From assembly GCA_031395485.1 (NCBI GenBank), contig JANNUS010000012.1, positions 186,001 through 250,000 of the forward strand: a stretch of 64,000 nucleotides of DNA, written 5' to 3'. The position numbers were made by a program, and so were the translations under genes. Source of the DNA: UBA2336 sp031395485 (GTDB lineage: Bacteria; Bacteroidota; Bacteroidia; Cytophagales; Cyclobacteriaceae). Below, in pieces: positions 42,945 through 52,895 of the stretch (its first letter is position 1; every line of letters starts with the position of its first letter). The notes beneath the pieces are model-generated. The model searched no databases and was not told the DNA's origin. It saw only the letters and a list, made by a program, of their open reading frames with translations.

Positions 42945-44848
42945 ACATTAAGATTCTCATAGCACTCGTTCCGATATTACCCCTCATTGGGTTTTTACTC
43001 ATAGCGTTAAACAACAAGCGGTTTGTTCACGGTGTAGCATCCATTATCGCATGCGGTTCTGTACTTGCTTCATTTGCAATTTCTGTAGCATTATTCATCC
43101 AGTTATTACTTGAACCAGAAGGTACTCAACTAACCGTAACGCTCTTTAACTGGATCAGTGCAGGAGGTTTTTCTGCTAGTTTCAGTTTTCTGGTGGATCC
43201 CTTATCATCCCTAATGCTGCTGATTATTACAGGAGTAGGTTTCTTAATTCATGTCTACTCCATTGGCTACATGCACGATGATCCAGGGTATAACCGATTC
43301 TTCTCGTATCTGAATTTATTCGTTTTCTTCATGCTTGTATTGGTCATGGGTTCGAACTACTTGTTGATGTTCGTTGGCTGGGAAGGTGTTGGGTTATGTT
43401 CTTATCTGCTAATAGGGTATTGGTTTAAAAATCAGGATTACAACGATGCAGCCAACAAAGCTTTCATCATGAATCGCATTGGCGATTTGGGGTTGGTGCT
43501 TGGTGTTATTCTCATTTTTGTCAATTTTGGTAGCCTTCAGTACACCGATGTATTTGCAAACGCCACATCCGTTGATACGCAAACACTGACGCTCATCACC
43601 GTGCTACTTTTCATCGGTGCGATGGGTAAGAGCGCGCAGATTCCGTTGTACACCTGGTTGCCCGATGCTATGGCCGGACCAACTCCGGTATCAGCATTGA
43701 TACATGCTGCAACAATGGTAACAGCCGGTATTTATATGATTGCGCGTAATAATGTTTTATATACATTATCTCCAACTGCACTTGAATTAGTTCTCTATAC
43801 AGGTTTGATCACGGCTGTATTTGCTGCCACAATCGCTGTGACCCAAAACGATATCAAGAAAGTATTAGCGTACTCAACTGTGAGTCAATTGGGATTAATG
43901 TTTGTTGCGCTAGGACTGGGAGCTTATTCAACGGGGATATTTCACATGGCTACGCACGCTTTCTTTAAAGCATTATTATTCTTATGCGCAGGTAGCGTAA
44001 TCCATGCACTGCAAAACGAGCAAGACATTCGAAAAATGGGAGGGCTAAGAAAATATCTTCCGATAACATTCTTCACCTTTTTAGTTGGTGTGTTGGCCAT
44101 CTCTGGTATTCCACCATTTGCAGGGTTCTTCTCGAAGGATGAAATTTTGGCAAGTGCCTTCTCCCATAGCTATCTTGTTTGGGGAGTTGCTGCATTCGCA
44201 TCACTGCTGACATCTTTCTATATGTTCCGCTTATTTTTCCTTACGTTTTATGGGACGGAACGCGCAGGTGAAAAGGCTATGTCGCATATTCATGAGTCAC
44301 CGGCCAGTATTACCATTCCACTTTCTATCCTGGCAGTTCTTTCATTTGCTGGAGGCTTTATTGGCGTGCCAGAAGCGCTGGGCGGTTCACATTGGCTTAG
44401 TGAGTTCTTAGCTCCGGTTTTTGCAACATCATTGTCATTAGTACAACATCATCATCTCGATCATGCAACGGAATATATCCTCATGGCTACGATCGTTGGG
44501 CTAACAATCGTGATGATCTTGATTGCTTACGTTGTTTACGTGAGCAAGAAAACTGTTCCAATTCCGGAAAGTGAAAAGCTCAGCACCTTTCACAACACGT
44601 TGTACAACAAGTACTTTATTGATGAAATTTATAATTCGGTCGTGGTGAAGCCTTTGTACTGGCTTTCAGAAACATTTGATGTTGTTGTCGAACGACTAGG
44701 CATTGATAAGTTGGTGAATGGAGTTGGAAGTTCAGTCGTGTGGGGAAGTAAAACATTCAGACTTCTTCAGAACGGAGGTATTGGATTTTATATTTTCGCC
44801 ATGGTCATTGGTATCATTGTGTTGTTAACATTAACTGTTCTTATTTAA
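42938..44848 (+). CDS. nuoL: NADH-quinone oxidoreductase subunit L (complex I-1)
   Basis: A 636-residue distal antiporter-like proton pump subunit with about 16 membrane helices. Family motifs are the FVGWEGVGLCSYLLIGYW segment (about residues 146-163), TWLPDAMAGPTPVSALIHAATMVTAGIYM (about 238-266) and, at the C-terminus, the long amphipathic helix and final anchoring helix. It precedes nuoM by 6 bp. Confidence 0.97.
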   Translation: MVDIKILIALVPILPLIGFLLIALNNKRFVHGVASIIACGSVLASFAISVALFIQLLLEPEGTQLTVTLFNWISAGGFSASFSFLVDPLSSLMLLIITGVGFLIHVYSIGYMHDDPGYNRFFSYLNLFVFFMLVLVMGSNYLLMFVGWEGVGLCSYLLIGYWFKNQDYNDAANKAFIMNRIGDLGLVLGVILIFVNFGSLQYTDVFANATSVDTQTLTLITVLLFIGAMGKSAQIPLYTWLPDAMAGPTPVSALIHAATMVTAGIYMIARNNVLYTLSPTALELVLYTGLITAVFAATIAVTQNDIKKVLAYSTVSQLGLMFVALGLGAYSTGIFHMATHAFFKALLFLCAGSVIHALQNEQDIRKMGGLRKYLPITFFTFLVGVLAISGIPPFAGFFSKDEILASAFSHSYLVWGVAAFASLLTSFYMFRLFFLTFYGTERAGEKAMSHIHESPASITIPLSILAVLSFAGGFIGVPEALGGSHWLSEFLAPVFATSLSLVQHHHLDHATEYILMATIVGLTIVMILIAYVVYVSKKTVPIPESEKLSTFHNTLYNKYFIDEIYNSVVVKPLYWLSETFDVVVERLGIDKLVNGVGSSVVWGSKTFRLLQNGGIGFYIFAMVIGIIVLLTLTVLI

Positions 44849-44854
44849 ACGCGA

Positions 44855-46330
44855 ATGCTGACACTGTTTCTTATATTCTTTCCACTGCTTGCATCGCTTG
44901 TGCTTTTACTATTTCGCCCTCAAAATGCAAAGATGTGGGCATTCATCGCCTCAATTATTGAATTGATTGTTTCGCTGGTTGTAGCATTTCTGTTTGATAA
45001 GAGTGACGTAACATCACAATTCTCCTATAGCACACCTTGGATTGCATCGATGGGATTGAATTTATCGGTAGGGGTTGATGGTATCAGTTTACTGCTCGTA
45101 CTGTTAACAACTGTACTAGTTCCCTTCATCATTTATTCTTCCTTCAACAACACATACGATAAACCAGCAACATTTTACGGGCTCATCCTGATGATGCAAA
45201 TGGCATTGGTTGGTGTTTTTGTGGCCCTTGATGGTTTGCTGTTCTATCTCTTCTGGGAGATGGCGCTCATCCCGATATATTTCATTTGTTTGATTTGGGG
45301 TGGAGAGTTTCGCGGAAGAATCACGTTTAAGTTTTTTGTCTACACATTAGCAGGAAGTTTATTCATGCTCGTGGCGCTGGTGTACATCTATTTCCAAACA
45401 CCCGGTTCACATTCATTTGATATTCAGGCATTATATGTAGCAGGTCGTGCATTACCGCTAATGGAACAGAGTTGGATCTTCTGGGCAATGTTTGTTGCCT
45501 TCGCCATTAAGATGCCGGTATTTCCATTTCACACTTGGCAACCGAATACCTATACCGTTGCACCAACGCAAGGCACAATGCTTTTATCTGGCATCATGTT
45601 GAAGATGGGAATTTACGGATTGATTCGTTGGCTGGTACCGTTGGTTCCGGCTGGGGTGCAGGAGTGGGGGTATACCGCTATAATTCTGTCCGTCATTGGA
45701 ATCATTTATGCTTCGTGCATCGCGATTATTCAAAAAGACATGAAGCGGTTAATCGCGTACTCTTCGATTGCGCACGTGGGCTTAATTTCAGCCGGCTTAC
45801 TTACGCTGAATCCCATTGGCATGCAAGGCGCGATGATTCAAATGATCAGTCACGGTATCATTGTATTTGGTCTATTTTTCATTGTCGATATTATTTTTCA
45901 ACGCACTAAAACACATTCGCTCTCTGAATTAGGGGGAATTAAAAATGTAGCGCCCATTCTTGCCACTGTATTTACTATCGTGATGCTCGGAAGTGTGGCC
46001 TTACCACTTACAAGTGGTTTTGTGGGAGAGTTCTTATTACTCAATTCATTATTCCAGTACCAACCAATTATTGGTGCAATTGCCGGATTAACAATTATTT
46101 TGGGAGCCGTCTACATGTTACGAACATTTCAAAAGTCTATGTCGGGCGAGACGAATGATTTTACCAAAAACTTTATTGACTTAACAAGTCATGAAAAAAG
46201 GGTGTTGTACCCAATCGTGATTCTTATTGTTTTAATAGGAGTTTACCCAGATCCAATTCTGAGTATATCGGAATCGGCTGTGAATAATCTTCTGACTTTA
46301 TTTTCTGACTCTACCGCATCGCTGAAATAA
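44855..46330 (+). CDS. nuoM: NADH-quinone oxidoreductase subunit M (complex I-1)
   Basis: A 491-residue antiporter-like subunit with about 14 membrane helices. Motifs include LLFYLFWEMALIPIYFICLIWG (about residues 128-149), in which the Glu is part of the proton path, and FPFHTWQPNTYTVAPTQGTMLLSGIMLKMGIYGLIRW (about 226-262). It is followed by nuoN after 1 bp. Confidence 0.97.
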   Translation: MLTLFLIFFPLLASLVLLLFRPQNAKMWAFIASIIELIVSLVVAFLFDKSDVTSQFSYSTPWIASMGLNLSVGVDGISLLLVLLTTVLVPFIIYSSFNNTYDKPATFYGLILMMQMALVGVFVALDGLLFYLFWEMALIPIYFICLIWGGEFRGRITFKFFVYTLAGSLFMLVALVYIYFQTPGSHSFDIQALYVAGRALPLMEQSWIFWAMFVAFAIKMPVFPFHTWQPNTYTVAPTQGTMLLSGIMLKMGIYGLIRWLVPLVPAGVQEWGYTAIILSVIGIIYASCIAIIQKDMKRLIAYSSIAHVGLISAGLLTLNPIGMQGAMIQMISHGIIVFGLFFIVDIIFQRTKTHSLSELGGIKNVAPILATVFTIVMLGSVALPLTSGFVGEFLLLNSLFQYQPIIGAIAGLTIILGAVYMLRTFQKSMSGETNDFTKNFIDLTSHEKRVLYPIVILIVLIGVYPDPILSISESAVNNLLTLFSDSTASLK

Positions 46331-46331
46331 T

Positions 46332-47708
46332 ATGAATTCACTGTACGTCATTTGTGGTTTAGGAATTGTCGCGTTGCTGGCCGAGATCACCAGTCTCAAA
46401 AAGCGTTTAACTGCCGTAATGATTGTGGGGTTGGTGGTAGCGGCTGGATTGGTTGTACTTGATTGGGGAACAGACATAACCTACTTCTCTGATATGATCG
46501 TGTTTGATAATTTTTCCCTTGCGTTTACATCATTGATTTCTATTGTTTCGGTTTTGTGGTTTTGGATGTGTGGTGATTATTTTATGGATACGCATCAAAC
46601 CGATAAATCTGCTTTAGTACTTTTTGCGATAGCCGGTGCGGTAGTGATGGCTTCGTTCAACAATATGGCCATGCTCTTTCTGGGTATTGAAATTTTATCT
46701 ATTTCCCTATACGCGTTAGCCGGTAGCAAAAAAGGAAGTTTATTCTCAAACGAAGCGTCTTTCAAGTATTTTCTTATGGGTTCCTTTGCAACAGGATTCC
46801 TGTTGTTAGGGATTGCCTTTGTGTACGGTGCCACGGGCTCGTTTCAGATTGATATCATTTCTGATTTCATCATGATCCACAAGGACGGGCTTCCTACTTT
46901 TTTTTATGCAGGTGTAATGTTAATGTTTATCGGACTTGCTTTTAAAATCTCAGCCGTACCGTTCCATTTCTGGGCACCGGATGTATACGGAGGTTCACCT
47001 ACTTCAATTACTGCGTTTATGTCAACGGTCGTTAAGATTGCTGCCGTTGCGGCTTTCTACCGAGTTTTTTCTTTTGCTTTTGCTGAAATAGAATCTTCCT
47101 GGTTAATTATGATTGAAGTGGTTTGCGTTGCTACACTTGTAGTGGCAAATATTACGGCTGTATATCAGAATGACGCTAAGCGCATGCTGGCATATTCAAG
47201 TGTTGGTCATGTTGGTTATATTTTACTTGGATTCCTTGCTGATCCTGTTACATCATCATCGCTAGTACTCTATTACCTTTCAGCATATGCGGTTTCCTCG
47301 TTAGGAGCTTTTGCGGTACTTAGTATCATCGAACGCGAACACGGTAATTTATCCCTTGACAACTTTAATGGACTTTTTAAGCGAAACCCATTCCTGGCAG
47401 TTGCCATGACCATTGCTTTGTTGTCACTGGCTGGTATTCCTCCACTTCCTGGATTTTTTGGTAAGTATATGGTGTTTGCGTTGGCGCTGGAGAATGGCTT
47501 CACAGGATTAGTGATAGTGGCAGTAATTACTTCGCTAATCGGTGTCTACTACTATTTTCGCATCATCATTGTTATGTTCATGAAGGATCCTATGGGCGCA
47601 CCAACAAAGCTCTCATTTTCGGAAAATGTATTGGCTACATTACTCATAATATCAACCCTTATTATTGGTTTATTTCCTGGCTGGCTGCTCTCTTTGATCG
47701 GCAGTTAA
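46332..47708 (+). CDS. nuoN: NADH-quinone oxidoreductase subunit N (complex I-1)
   Basis: A 458-residue antiporter-like subunit, last gene of the first complex I operon. The motif MLFLGIEILSISLYALAGSKKGS (about residues 114-136) and VPFHFWAPDVYGGSPTSITAFMSTVVKIAAVAAFYR (about 209-244) are typical. Its end is followed by a 165-bp gap before an unrelated lipoprotein gene. No clear terminator is visible. Confidence 0.96.
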   Translation: MNSLYVICGLGIVALLAEITSLKKRLTAVMIVGLVVAAGLVVLDWGTDITYFSDMIVFDNFSLAFTSLISIVSVLWFWMCGDYFMDTHQTDKSALVLFAIAGAVVMASFNNMAMLFLGIEILSISLYALAGSKKGSLFSNEASFKYFLMGSFATGFLLLGIAFVYGATGSFQIDIISDFIMIHKDGLPTFFYAGVMLMFIGLAFKISAVPFHFWAPDVYGGSPTSITAFMSTVVKIAAVAAFYRVFSFAFAEIESSWLIMIEVVCVATLVVANITAVYQNDAKRMLAYSSVGHVGYILLGFLADPVTSSSLVLYYLSAYAVSSLGAFAVLSIIEREHGNLSLDNFNGLFKRNPFLAVAMTIALLSLAGIPPLPGFFGKYMVFALALENGFTGLVIVAVITSLIGVYYYFRIIIVMFMKDPMGAPTKLSFSENVLATLLIISTLIIGLFPGWLLSLIGS

Positions 47709-47891
47709 CTCCTTCGGTAAAAGATTGCTTTTCATGGCGATAACGTAGTGGGAGATGCTTCTTAGCAAGACGCCATTTCGCATACAATGAGAAATCCTCT
47801 TCCTACAGCATGCTTATGAGCATAATTAAACAGGCAACCAGCTTGAGTTAACGCCATTAAATCTATATTTTTAATGACCTATTCAAACACC

Positions 47892-48797
47892 ATGCGACTA
47901 TTAGCCATTCTATGTCTATTTTTTGTTTTAAGCTGTAACGAAATATCCGATTCAGAACTTTTATTACAGCCGACTCAACTTAACGTAAAAGTTCTGGATG
48001 AAAATTATGATGTAGTGGAGGGAGCCAATGTTTACCTATATCGCGATTACCTGAGTTTTTCTACTAAGACCGGTGAAGTTGACCAGGCCACTACAGGTGT
48101 AAATGGCAGAGCGTATTTCACAAACCTAGACCCATCTAATTATTATATGTATGCCACATTTACGAGAAGTGGCGAAATTCACGATAACTCGAACAGCTAC
48201 TACAATCTAGAGGATTTTCTTACTGAAAATGCCATTACATCGGTCACCGTAAAAGCAGATTATTACTGCCCTTCTACACCAACTTCTTTCGAAATAAGTA
48301 CAGTTGATTTAATTCCCATCAAGAAAAATGAAAATTGGACTGGGGAAGTTGATGATAATATATACGCTGAATATATCATTGTTCGAAATTACGATTATAG
48401 CGGTGACTTGTATAATCAGGATATCATAGCTAGTTCTTCGAGTGACTTTAAGCTTTATGGAAAAACATCTTTTGGAGAAATGCTTCGGGGTGATGATATC
48501 CTTACTGGCTCTTTTGATTATTTTTCATTATCGGTAGATGAGCTTGAAAATGGAGCGGACACATATTCATTATTTTTTGTTTGGTTTTCAAGTTCTGATG
48601 ACTTTGACAATCGAGTGTTAATATATTCCGGATCTATAAGTGCCGATGAAGATTATGATTTTGAAAGAGTTGATTTGTTCGATGGCTTATCTGAACCCAT
48701 AAATCAAACGAATCCTTATCCGAGAAGAAGTTATGTAGGGCAGACAAGCAGTACAGAAAATAATTATTTGATATTTCTTAACCTTTACTGGCAATGA
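47892..48797 (+). CDS. Predicted lipoprotein with Ig-like/regulatory domain (locus 2)
   Basis: An exported protein of about 301 residues from the ATG at 47892, which I prefer over the ATG at 47874 because it starts directly at a lipoprotein signal peptide (MRLLAILCLFFVLSC). The mature N-terminal part is a carboxypeptidase-regulatory or Ig-like domain (LNVKVLDENYDVVEGANVYLYRD), and the C-terminal half is acidic, aromatic and beta-rich, with two or more repeated SSSDFKLYG-like turns. No family is recognised. It overlaps the next lipoprotein gene by 4 nt, so it is the first gene of the barrel-caspase locus 2. Confidence 0.8.
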   Translation: MRLLAILCLFFVLSCNEISDSELLLQPTQLNVKVLDENYDVVEGANVYLYRDYLSFSTKTGEVDQATTGVNGRAYFTNLDPSNYYMYATFTRSGEIHDNSNSYYNLEDFLTENAITSVTVKADYYCPSTPTSFEISTVDLIPIKKNENWTGEVDDNIYAEYIIVRNYDYSGDLYNQDIIASSSSDFKLYGKTSFGEMLRGDDILTGSFDYFSLSVDELENGADTYSLFFVWFSSSDDFDNRVLIYSGSISADEDYDFERVDLFDGLSEPINQTNPYPRRSYVGQTSSTENNYLIFLNLYWQ

Positions 48798-49276
48798 GAA
48801 TACGGAAACAATTACTTTATCTTTTTGCAACTCTACTTTGTAGCATTAGTTGCACAGAAGAAACACTGGATCCTTTCAGCAACCGTATACTCTTCCTGAC
48901 AAATAATGATACGAAAAACTGGTCCACGGTCTCAATAGAGAGTGACGATCCAATTGAGGGCATTAACTGTGAGGAGGATGATGTTCTCACCTTAACCATA
49001 TTTGATTATACCCTGCAAGATCCAGGACCGTCATTTTCAAAAGTAGATGGATTAGTTCGATGCGATTATACCTTGCCATATGTTGTTAACTCAGGCAGTT
49101 GGCGATTAAACAATGCTCAAACCCGTATAATACTTACACGAGTCTTCTCTGACGGTTCCAGAATAAATGACTTGGTGGATATTCTTGAATTAGAAGATCG
49201 AAAAATGGTGCTGCGCTTTCGCGATGAGACTGACCTGAAAATAACCTTCACTACTTATACGTATGAAAGCTTATAA
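48794..49276 (+). CDS. Predicted lipoprotein, lipocalin-like (locus 2)
   Basis: A 160-residue protein with a lipoprotein signal peptide (LLCSISCTEE, lipid Cys about residue 20). The mature part is a run of beta-strands (VLTLTIFDYTL, RMVLRF-type ends) and resembles lipocalin-like lipoproteins of Bacteroidota. It overlaps the previous gene by 4 nt and the barrel gene by 14 nt, a tight arrangement that suggests a shared complex. Function unknown. Confidence 0.78.
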   Translation: MRIRKQLLYLFATLLCSISCTEETLDPFSNRILFLTNNDTKNWSTVSIESDDPIEGINCEEDDVLTLTIFDYTLQDPGPSFSKVDGLVRCDYTLPYVVNSGSWRLNNAQTRIILTRVFSDGSRINDLVDILELEDRKMVLRFRDETDLKITFTTYTYESL

Positions 49277-49979
49277 AAAAGTGTTCTTGACTCCAATGCT
49301 GCTGCTGCTTTGCTTTGAAATAAGCGCACAGTTTCAAAATAAGTTCACCATCGATATCGGTATAAGCCCGCTATTCCCTAACCAGGCACCCCTACGAGAC
49401 GACCGGCTACCATACCTGTTTTCTAATTTTGAATACGGCTATGGAACGTATACTAATCTTTTGTATAATCTAAATAGAAAAATATCAATTGGTGGTGCCG
49501 TAAGTCTTTCTACTTTCCGGTCTTGGAAAGATCCTCGTACAAATGGAAGTGGTGATAAATCATTTTTTAACATTTACAGTTTAGACCCAAACATAAAATA
49601 CAAAATTCTTCCCAATAAAATATCTCCATTTGTAATGGCAGGGGCAGGCGTTAGTGTTTACCACGCTAAAAGAGCACAAACTAAATTGCTGTTAAAAGAT
49701 TTTTATCTTGTCGATTTTGAGAATGAAGATGTAAACTATGTCTCCATTGACAATGTACTTATTCGCGAACCAGGCTATGCTTTAGCAGCACGAGCAACTT
49801 TGAATGTATTGGCAGCCGTTGGAGTTGATTTGAAAATTTCAGAAAATTTAGGAATCACCCTCATGGCGTGTTTCAACATGAGCTTCACCGCTGGTAACTT
49901 TGATCTGGATCAGAAAATCCGGTATCTAAGTTTTCCGGTAGGGGTAAACTTAAGTCTGGGTAAGTCTAAAACACTATGA
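49263..49979 (+). CDS. Outer-membrane beta-barrel protein (locus 2)
   Basis: A 238-residue protein with a signal peptide (hydrophobic core about residues 8-18, cleavage near ISAQ) and about eight or more alternating strands, with turns rich in Gly, Asp and Asn. The last strand ends VGVNLSLGKSKTL. It is of PorT-like/OMP_b-brl type. It lies 3 bp before the second WD40-caspase gene, just as the barrel at 21144-21872 precedes the first, although sequence similarity between the two barrels is low. Confidence 0.78.
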   Translation: MKAYKKVFLTPMLLLLCFEISAQFQNKFTIDIGISPLFPNQAPLRDDRLPYLFSNFEYGYGTYTNLLYNLNRKISIGGAVSLSTFRSWKDPRTNGSGDKSFFNIYSLDPNIKYKILPNKISPFVMAGAGVSVYHAKRAQTKLLLKDFYLVDFENEDVNYVSIDNVLIREPGYALAARATLNVLAAVGVDLKISENLGITLMACFNMSFTAGNFDLDQKIRYLSFPVGVNLSLGKSKTL

Positions 49980-49982
49980 GTT

Positions 49983-52079
49983 ATGAAAAATATAGCCTCT
50001 AGTTTTCTTTCCGCTATTATTCTATTTGCTTTTGTACAAATAGCCAACGGACAGTCTAAATTAAATTACAGCTTCTCTAAAAAAGGACAAAATACTTTAA
50101 GTCTTGCAGTCAATACAGCCGGTACCGAGTTTGCCACAGGCGGTGACGATAATAAAATTGGTATCTGGTCACTTGCTGATGGTAAGGAGAGCTTTACCGT
50201 TAGTGGAGGAGAAAGCTGGGTAACCGCTCTTCGATTTCATAACAATGGAAAATATCTTGCAACAGGTGAGCGTAACGGAAAAATTACAGTTTATGACTTA
50301 AGTACGGGAACAATCGCCTACACTTTTGAGGGCCACAAAGGCACTGTTTACTCGGTAGATTTTAGCTCTCGCTACGAATACATGGTGAGTGCAGGGGCAG
50401 ATGGTCAGATGAAGATATGGGATATGTCTACTAGGCAAGCAGTAAAAAAAATGAAAGTTTGCGAAGAAGAACTTTTAGTTGCTCGATTCTCGCCCGATGG
50501 AACCAAGGTGCTTACTGCTGGAAGTGATGGACTATTGAAGGAGTGGGATGTCCTTTCTGGAAACATGGTACGCTCAATTGAAGCCCACCCAGGTTCTTAC
50601 ATAAGGGCAGCTGCCTATAGCCCAGATGGGGTTTATATGGCCACCGGAAGTGATGATAAAAGTGTTAAGGTATGGCAAACCGCAAATGGAAGGTTACTTA
50701 AAGAGTTTCCTAAGAGCCATAAGAAATGGATACAGACACTCGATTTTGCATCCGACAATAAACACATAGTAACAGGTGGGCATGATGGAAACGCAATTCT
50801 TTGGAGCCTGGAAAAAGGAGCTGAAATACTCTCCTTAAAACAAGGCGGGTCATTTGTTTCTGGCGCAGTTTTTTCACCCGATCTAAAAGCAGTAATAACG
50901 ACTGGATATGAATCAAAAAATAATGTTTGGAACATTGCAGCATTAAATCTAACGCCTGCACCGGTATTAGTTCAAGAAACTTCGCTAAGCGTTGCTAACA
51001 GAACAACAGGTGACAACAGTGCCGTGATTAGAAATATTTTTGAACTAGTGCAACCAAGAGTAAAGACTGGTGAGAAGTTTGTTTGTTTAGAAGAAGAAAT
51101 AAAGATAAGAGGCATCATTAGCTTTGAGGCTGGCATTCGAGAGATCGCTGTGGTTAACAAGCAATCAGGCCAACGAGAAAAAATGAAACTCAATGATGAA
51201 GGTACTTTCGAACACTCTATGAAGCTAGGGTTTCTCGATAACGATCTTACTATTGAAGCCATCGATACTAAAGGCACAAAACTTGAAAAGAAAATTACTG
51301 TTTATCGAATTTTTGATAAGACTAATCCCTCCGAGTTAGCCAAGTTAAGCCGAAGTGGGGCGGACTACGCATTGATTATTGCCACGAATACTTATCAGGC
51401 AATGAACCCATTAGTTAACCCGGTTTTTGATGCCAATACAATTGCTGCACAATTGGAAGGCGATTTTAATTTCCATGTAGAAAAACTTATTGACCCTCCA
51501 TTGGGGCAGATTACTCTGAAGATACGAGAGTATGCCAAAAAATTGTATTCAGACGATGACCAACTTTTTATTTTTATTGCCGGGCATGGTGAGTACGATG
51601 ACTTTTATAAAGAAGGATACCTTGTTGCAGCCGATTCAAAAAAAGGTGATGAGGGAAAGACAAGTTATCTCCCACACTCTGCCTTGCGCACCTATATCAA
51701 TAACATACCATGCAAACATATTTTTCTAGCCATGGATGTTTGCTTTGGCGGAACATTTGATCCACATCTTGCTTCATCAAGAGGAAGTGAAGATGTTGAT
51801 CAAGCCGCGAAAGCACATTTCATTAAACGAAAACTGAATAGCAAAACTAGACTTTATCTTACCTCTGGAGGAAAAGAGTATGTACCGGATGGTCGCCCTG
51901 GCCAACACTCGCCCTTTGCACGCAAATTTTTGGAATCACTAAGCACCTATGGAGGGGCTGATCGAATTCTGACCTACAAGGAAATTCTAAGCGTAATTGA
52001 ATCCGTTGTGCCCGAACCCCGATACGGAGAGTTTGGTGATAACGAACCTGGAAGTGATTTTATTTTTATTGGAAGATAG
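49983..52079 (+). CDS. Exported WD40-repeat caspase-like protease (locus 2)
   Basis: A 698-residue paralogue of the protein at 19153-21147 with the same order: signal peptide (about residues 1-23, ending NGQ), WD40 propeller of about seven blades (about 30-320; for example GTVYSVDFSSRYEYMVSAGADGQMKIWD), a beta/Ig-like domain (about 350-445), and a caspase domain (about 455-690). The catalytic pair His535 (FIAGHGEYDD) and Cys587 (MDVCFGG) is intact. The blades are better preserved than in locus 1. It ends an operon of two lipoproteins, a barrel and itself. Likely targets are periplasmic or surface proteins. Confidence 0.88.
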   Translation: MKNIASSFLSAIILFAFVQIANGQSKLNYSFSKKGQNTLSLAVNTAGTEFATGGDDNKIGIWSLADGKESFTVSGGESWVTALRFHNNGKYLATGERNGKITVYDLSTGTIAYTFEGHKGTVYSVDFSSRYEYMVSAGADGQMKIWDMSTRQAVKKMKVCEEELLVARFSPDGTKVLTAGSDGLLKEWDVLSGNMVRSIEAHPGSYIRAAAYSPDGVYMATGSDDKSVKVWQTANGRLLKEFPKSHKKWIQTLDFASDNKHIVTGGHDGNAILWSLEKGAEILSLKQGGSFVSGAVFSPDLKAVITTGYESKNNVWNIAALNLTPAPVLVQETSLSVANRTTGDNSAVIRNIFELVQPRVKTGEKFVCLEEEIKIRGIISFEAGIREIAVVNKQSGQREKMKLNDEGTFEHSMKLGFLDNDLTIEAIDTKGTKLEKKITVYRIFDKTNPSELAKLSRSGADYALIIATNTYQAMNPLVNPVFDANTIAAQLEGDFNFHVEKLIDPPLGQITLKIREYAKKLYSDDDQLFIFIAGHGEYDDFYKEGYLVAADSKKGDEGKTSYLPHSALRTYINNIPCKHIFLAMDVCFGGTFDPHLASSRGSEDVDQAAKAHFIKRKLNSKTRLYLTSGGKEYVPDGRPGQHSPFARKFLESLSTYGGADRILTYKEILSVIESVVPEPRYGEFGDNEPGSDFIFIGR

Positions 52080-52126
52080 ACATCTCTTCTAATTCGTTTC
52101 AATCGACTAAATTAACTAAGCCATTT

Positions 52127-52576
52127 CTAAACAATCTCCTCAACTTCCTTAATAACAACTTTTTCCATCACATCGCCTTGCTGGATTTGATCAATAATAT
52201 CCAGACCTTCAAAAACCTTCCCAAAAACAGTGTGGTTACGATCAAGATGCTTGGTATTATCGCGGTTGTGACAAATGAAAAATTGTGACCCCCCAGTATT
52301 GCGCCCGGCATGTGCCATGGAAAGTACACCACGATCGTGATATTGATTTTCACCTGTTAGTTCGCAATCAATCTTATAACCGGGTCCGCCATTACCAACG
52401 CCATTTGGGCAACCCCCTTGGATCATGAAATTTGGAATAACTCGATGGAAAATAAGACCATCATAGAAATTATGTTCAGCTAGATCTGTAAAATTCTTAA
52501 CCGTCTTGGGAGCATCTGCTTCAAAGAACTTAATCTTCATCACGCCTTTTTTTGTGTGGATTTCCGCTATCTTCAT
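52127..52576 (-). CDS. Cyclophilin-type peptidyl-prolyl cis-trans isomerase
   Basis: A 149-residue cytoplasmic cyclophilin (no signal peptide) that speeds the cis-trans exchange of prolyl bonds in folding proteins. Motifs include NFYDGLIFHRVIPNFMIQGG (about residues 36-55) with the catalytic Arg/His segment, GRNTGGSQFFI (about 91-101) and NHTVFGKVFEG. It converges with the WD40-caspase gene (47 bp between stops) and is divergent from the small gene at 52619. Confidence 0.95.
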   Translation of the reverse strand: MKIAEIHTKKGVMKIKFFEADAPKTVKNFTDLAEHNFYDGLIFHRVIPNFMIQGGCPNGVGNGGPGYKIDCELTGENQYHDRGVLSMAHAGRNTGGSQFFICHNRDNTKHLDRNHTVFGKVFEGLDIIDQIQQGDVMEKVVIKEVEEIV

Positions 52577-52618
52577 TGTGTTTTAGTTTGTCTGCAAAAT
52601 AACAGCTAAAATCCGCAA

Positions 52619-52876
52619 ATGGTAAAATGTGTATCGAATAAAAAAGTTTATCCTTCCAAGGAAATAGCTGAGGATGCTTTAATTGAGGCGCGGACTCAAT
52701 TTGACTATAAAATTGGTAGCGGCCCCGTGGCGGTTTATCAATGTGAAGATTGTGGGAATTTCCATCTTACCTCCAGCGGGCCGATGAATCAGAAATTAGA
52801 TCAATTGACTAAGGATGGCAAAATACAGCGACAGAAAGAAGCGAATCAGTGGCTAAACAAGATGAAAAAAAGGTAG
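52619..52876 (+). CDS. Small Cys-motif protein, 85 aa
   Basis: An 85-residue protein with a CEDCGNFHLT motif (about residues 41-50) and a further N-terminal Cys, suggesting a zinc ribbon-like site. Its C-terminal half is a Lys/Gln-rich helix. It resembles a conserved Bacteroidota small protein, but I do not know a function. The ATG start is near the divergent cyclophilin start (42 bp). It could bind nucleic acid or metal. Confidence 0.72.
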   Translation: MVKCVSNKKVYPSKEIAEDALIEARTQFDYKIGSGPVAVYQCEDCGNFHLTSSGPMNQKLDQLTKDGKIQRQKEANQWLNKMKKR

Positions 52877-52895
52877 CGTTCTTTCGGATAAATAG

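Noticed and set aside
45535..45909. 124-residue frame inside nuoM
   Set aside because: It overlaps conserved nuoM in another frame; the His/Trp-rich composition is a by-product of nuoM codons.
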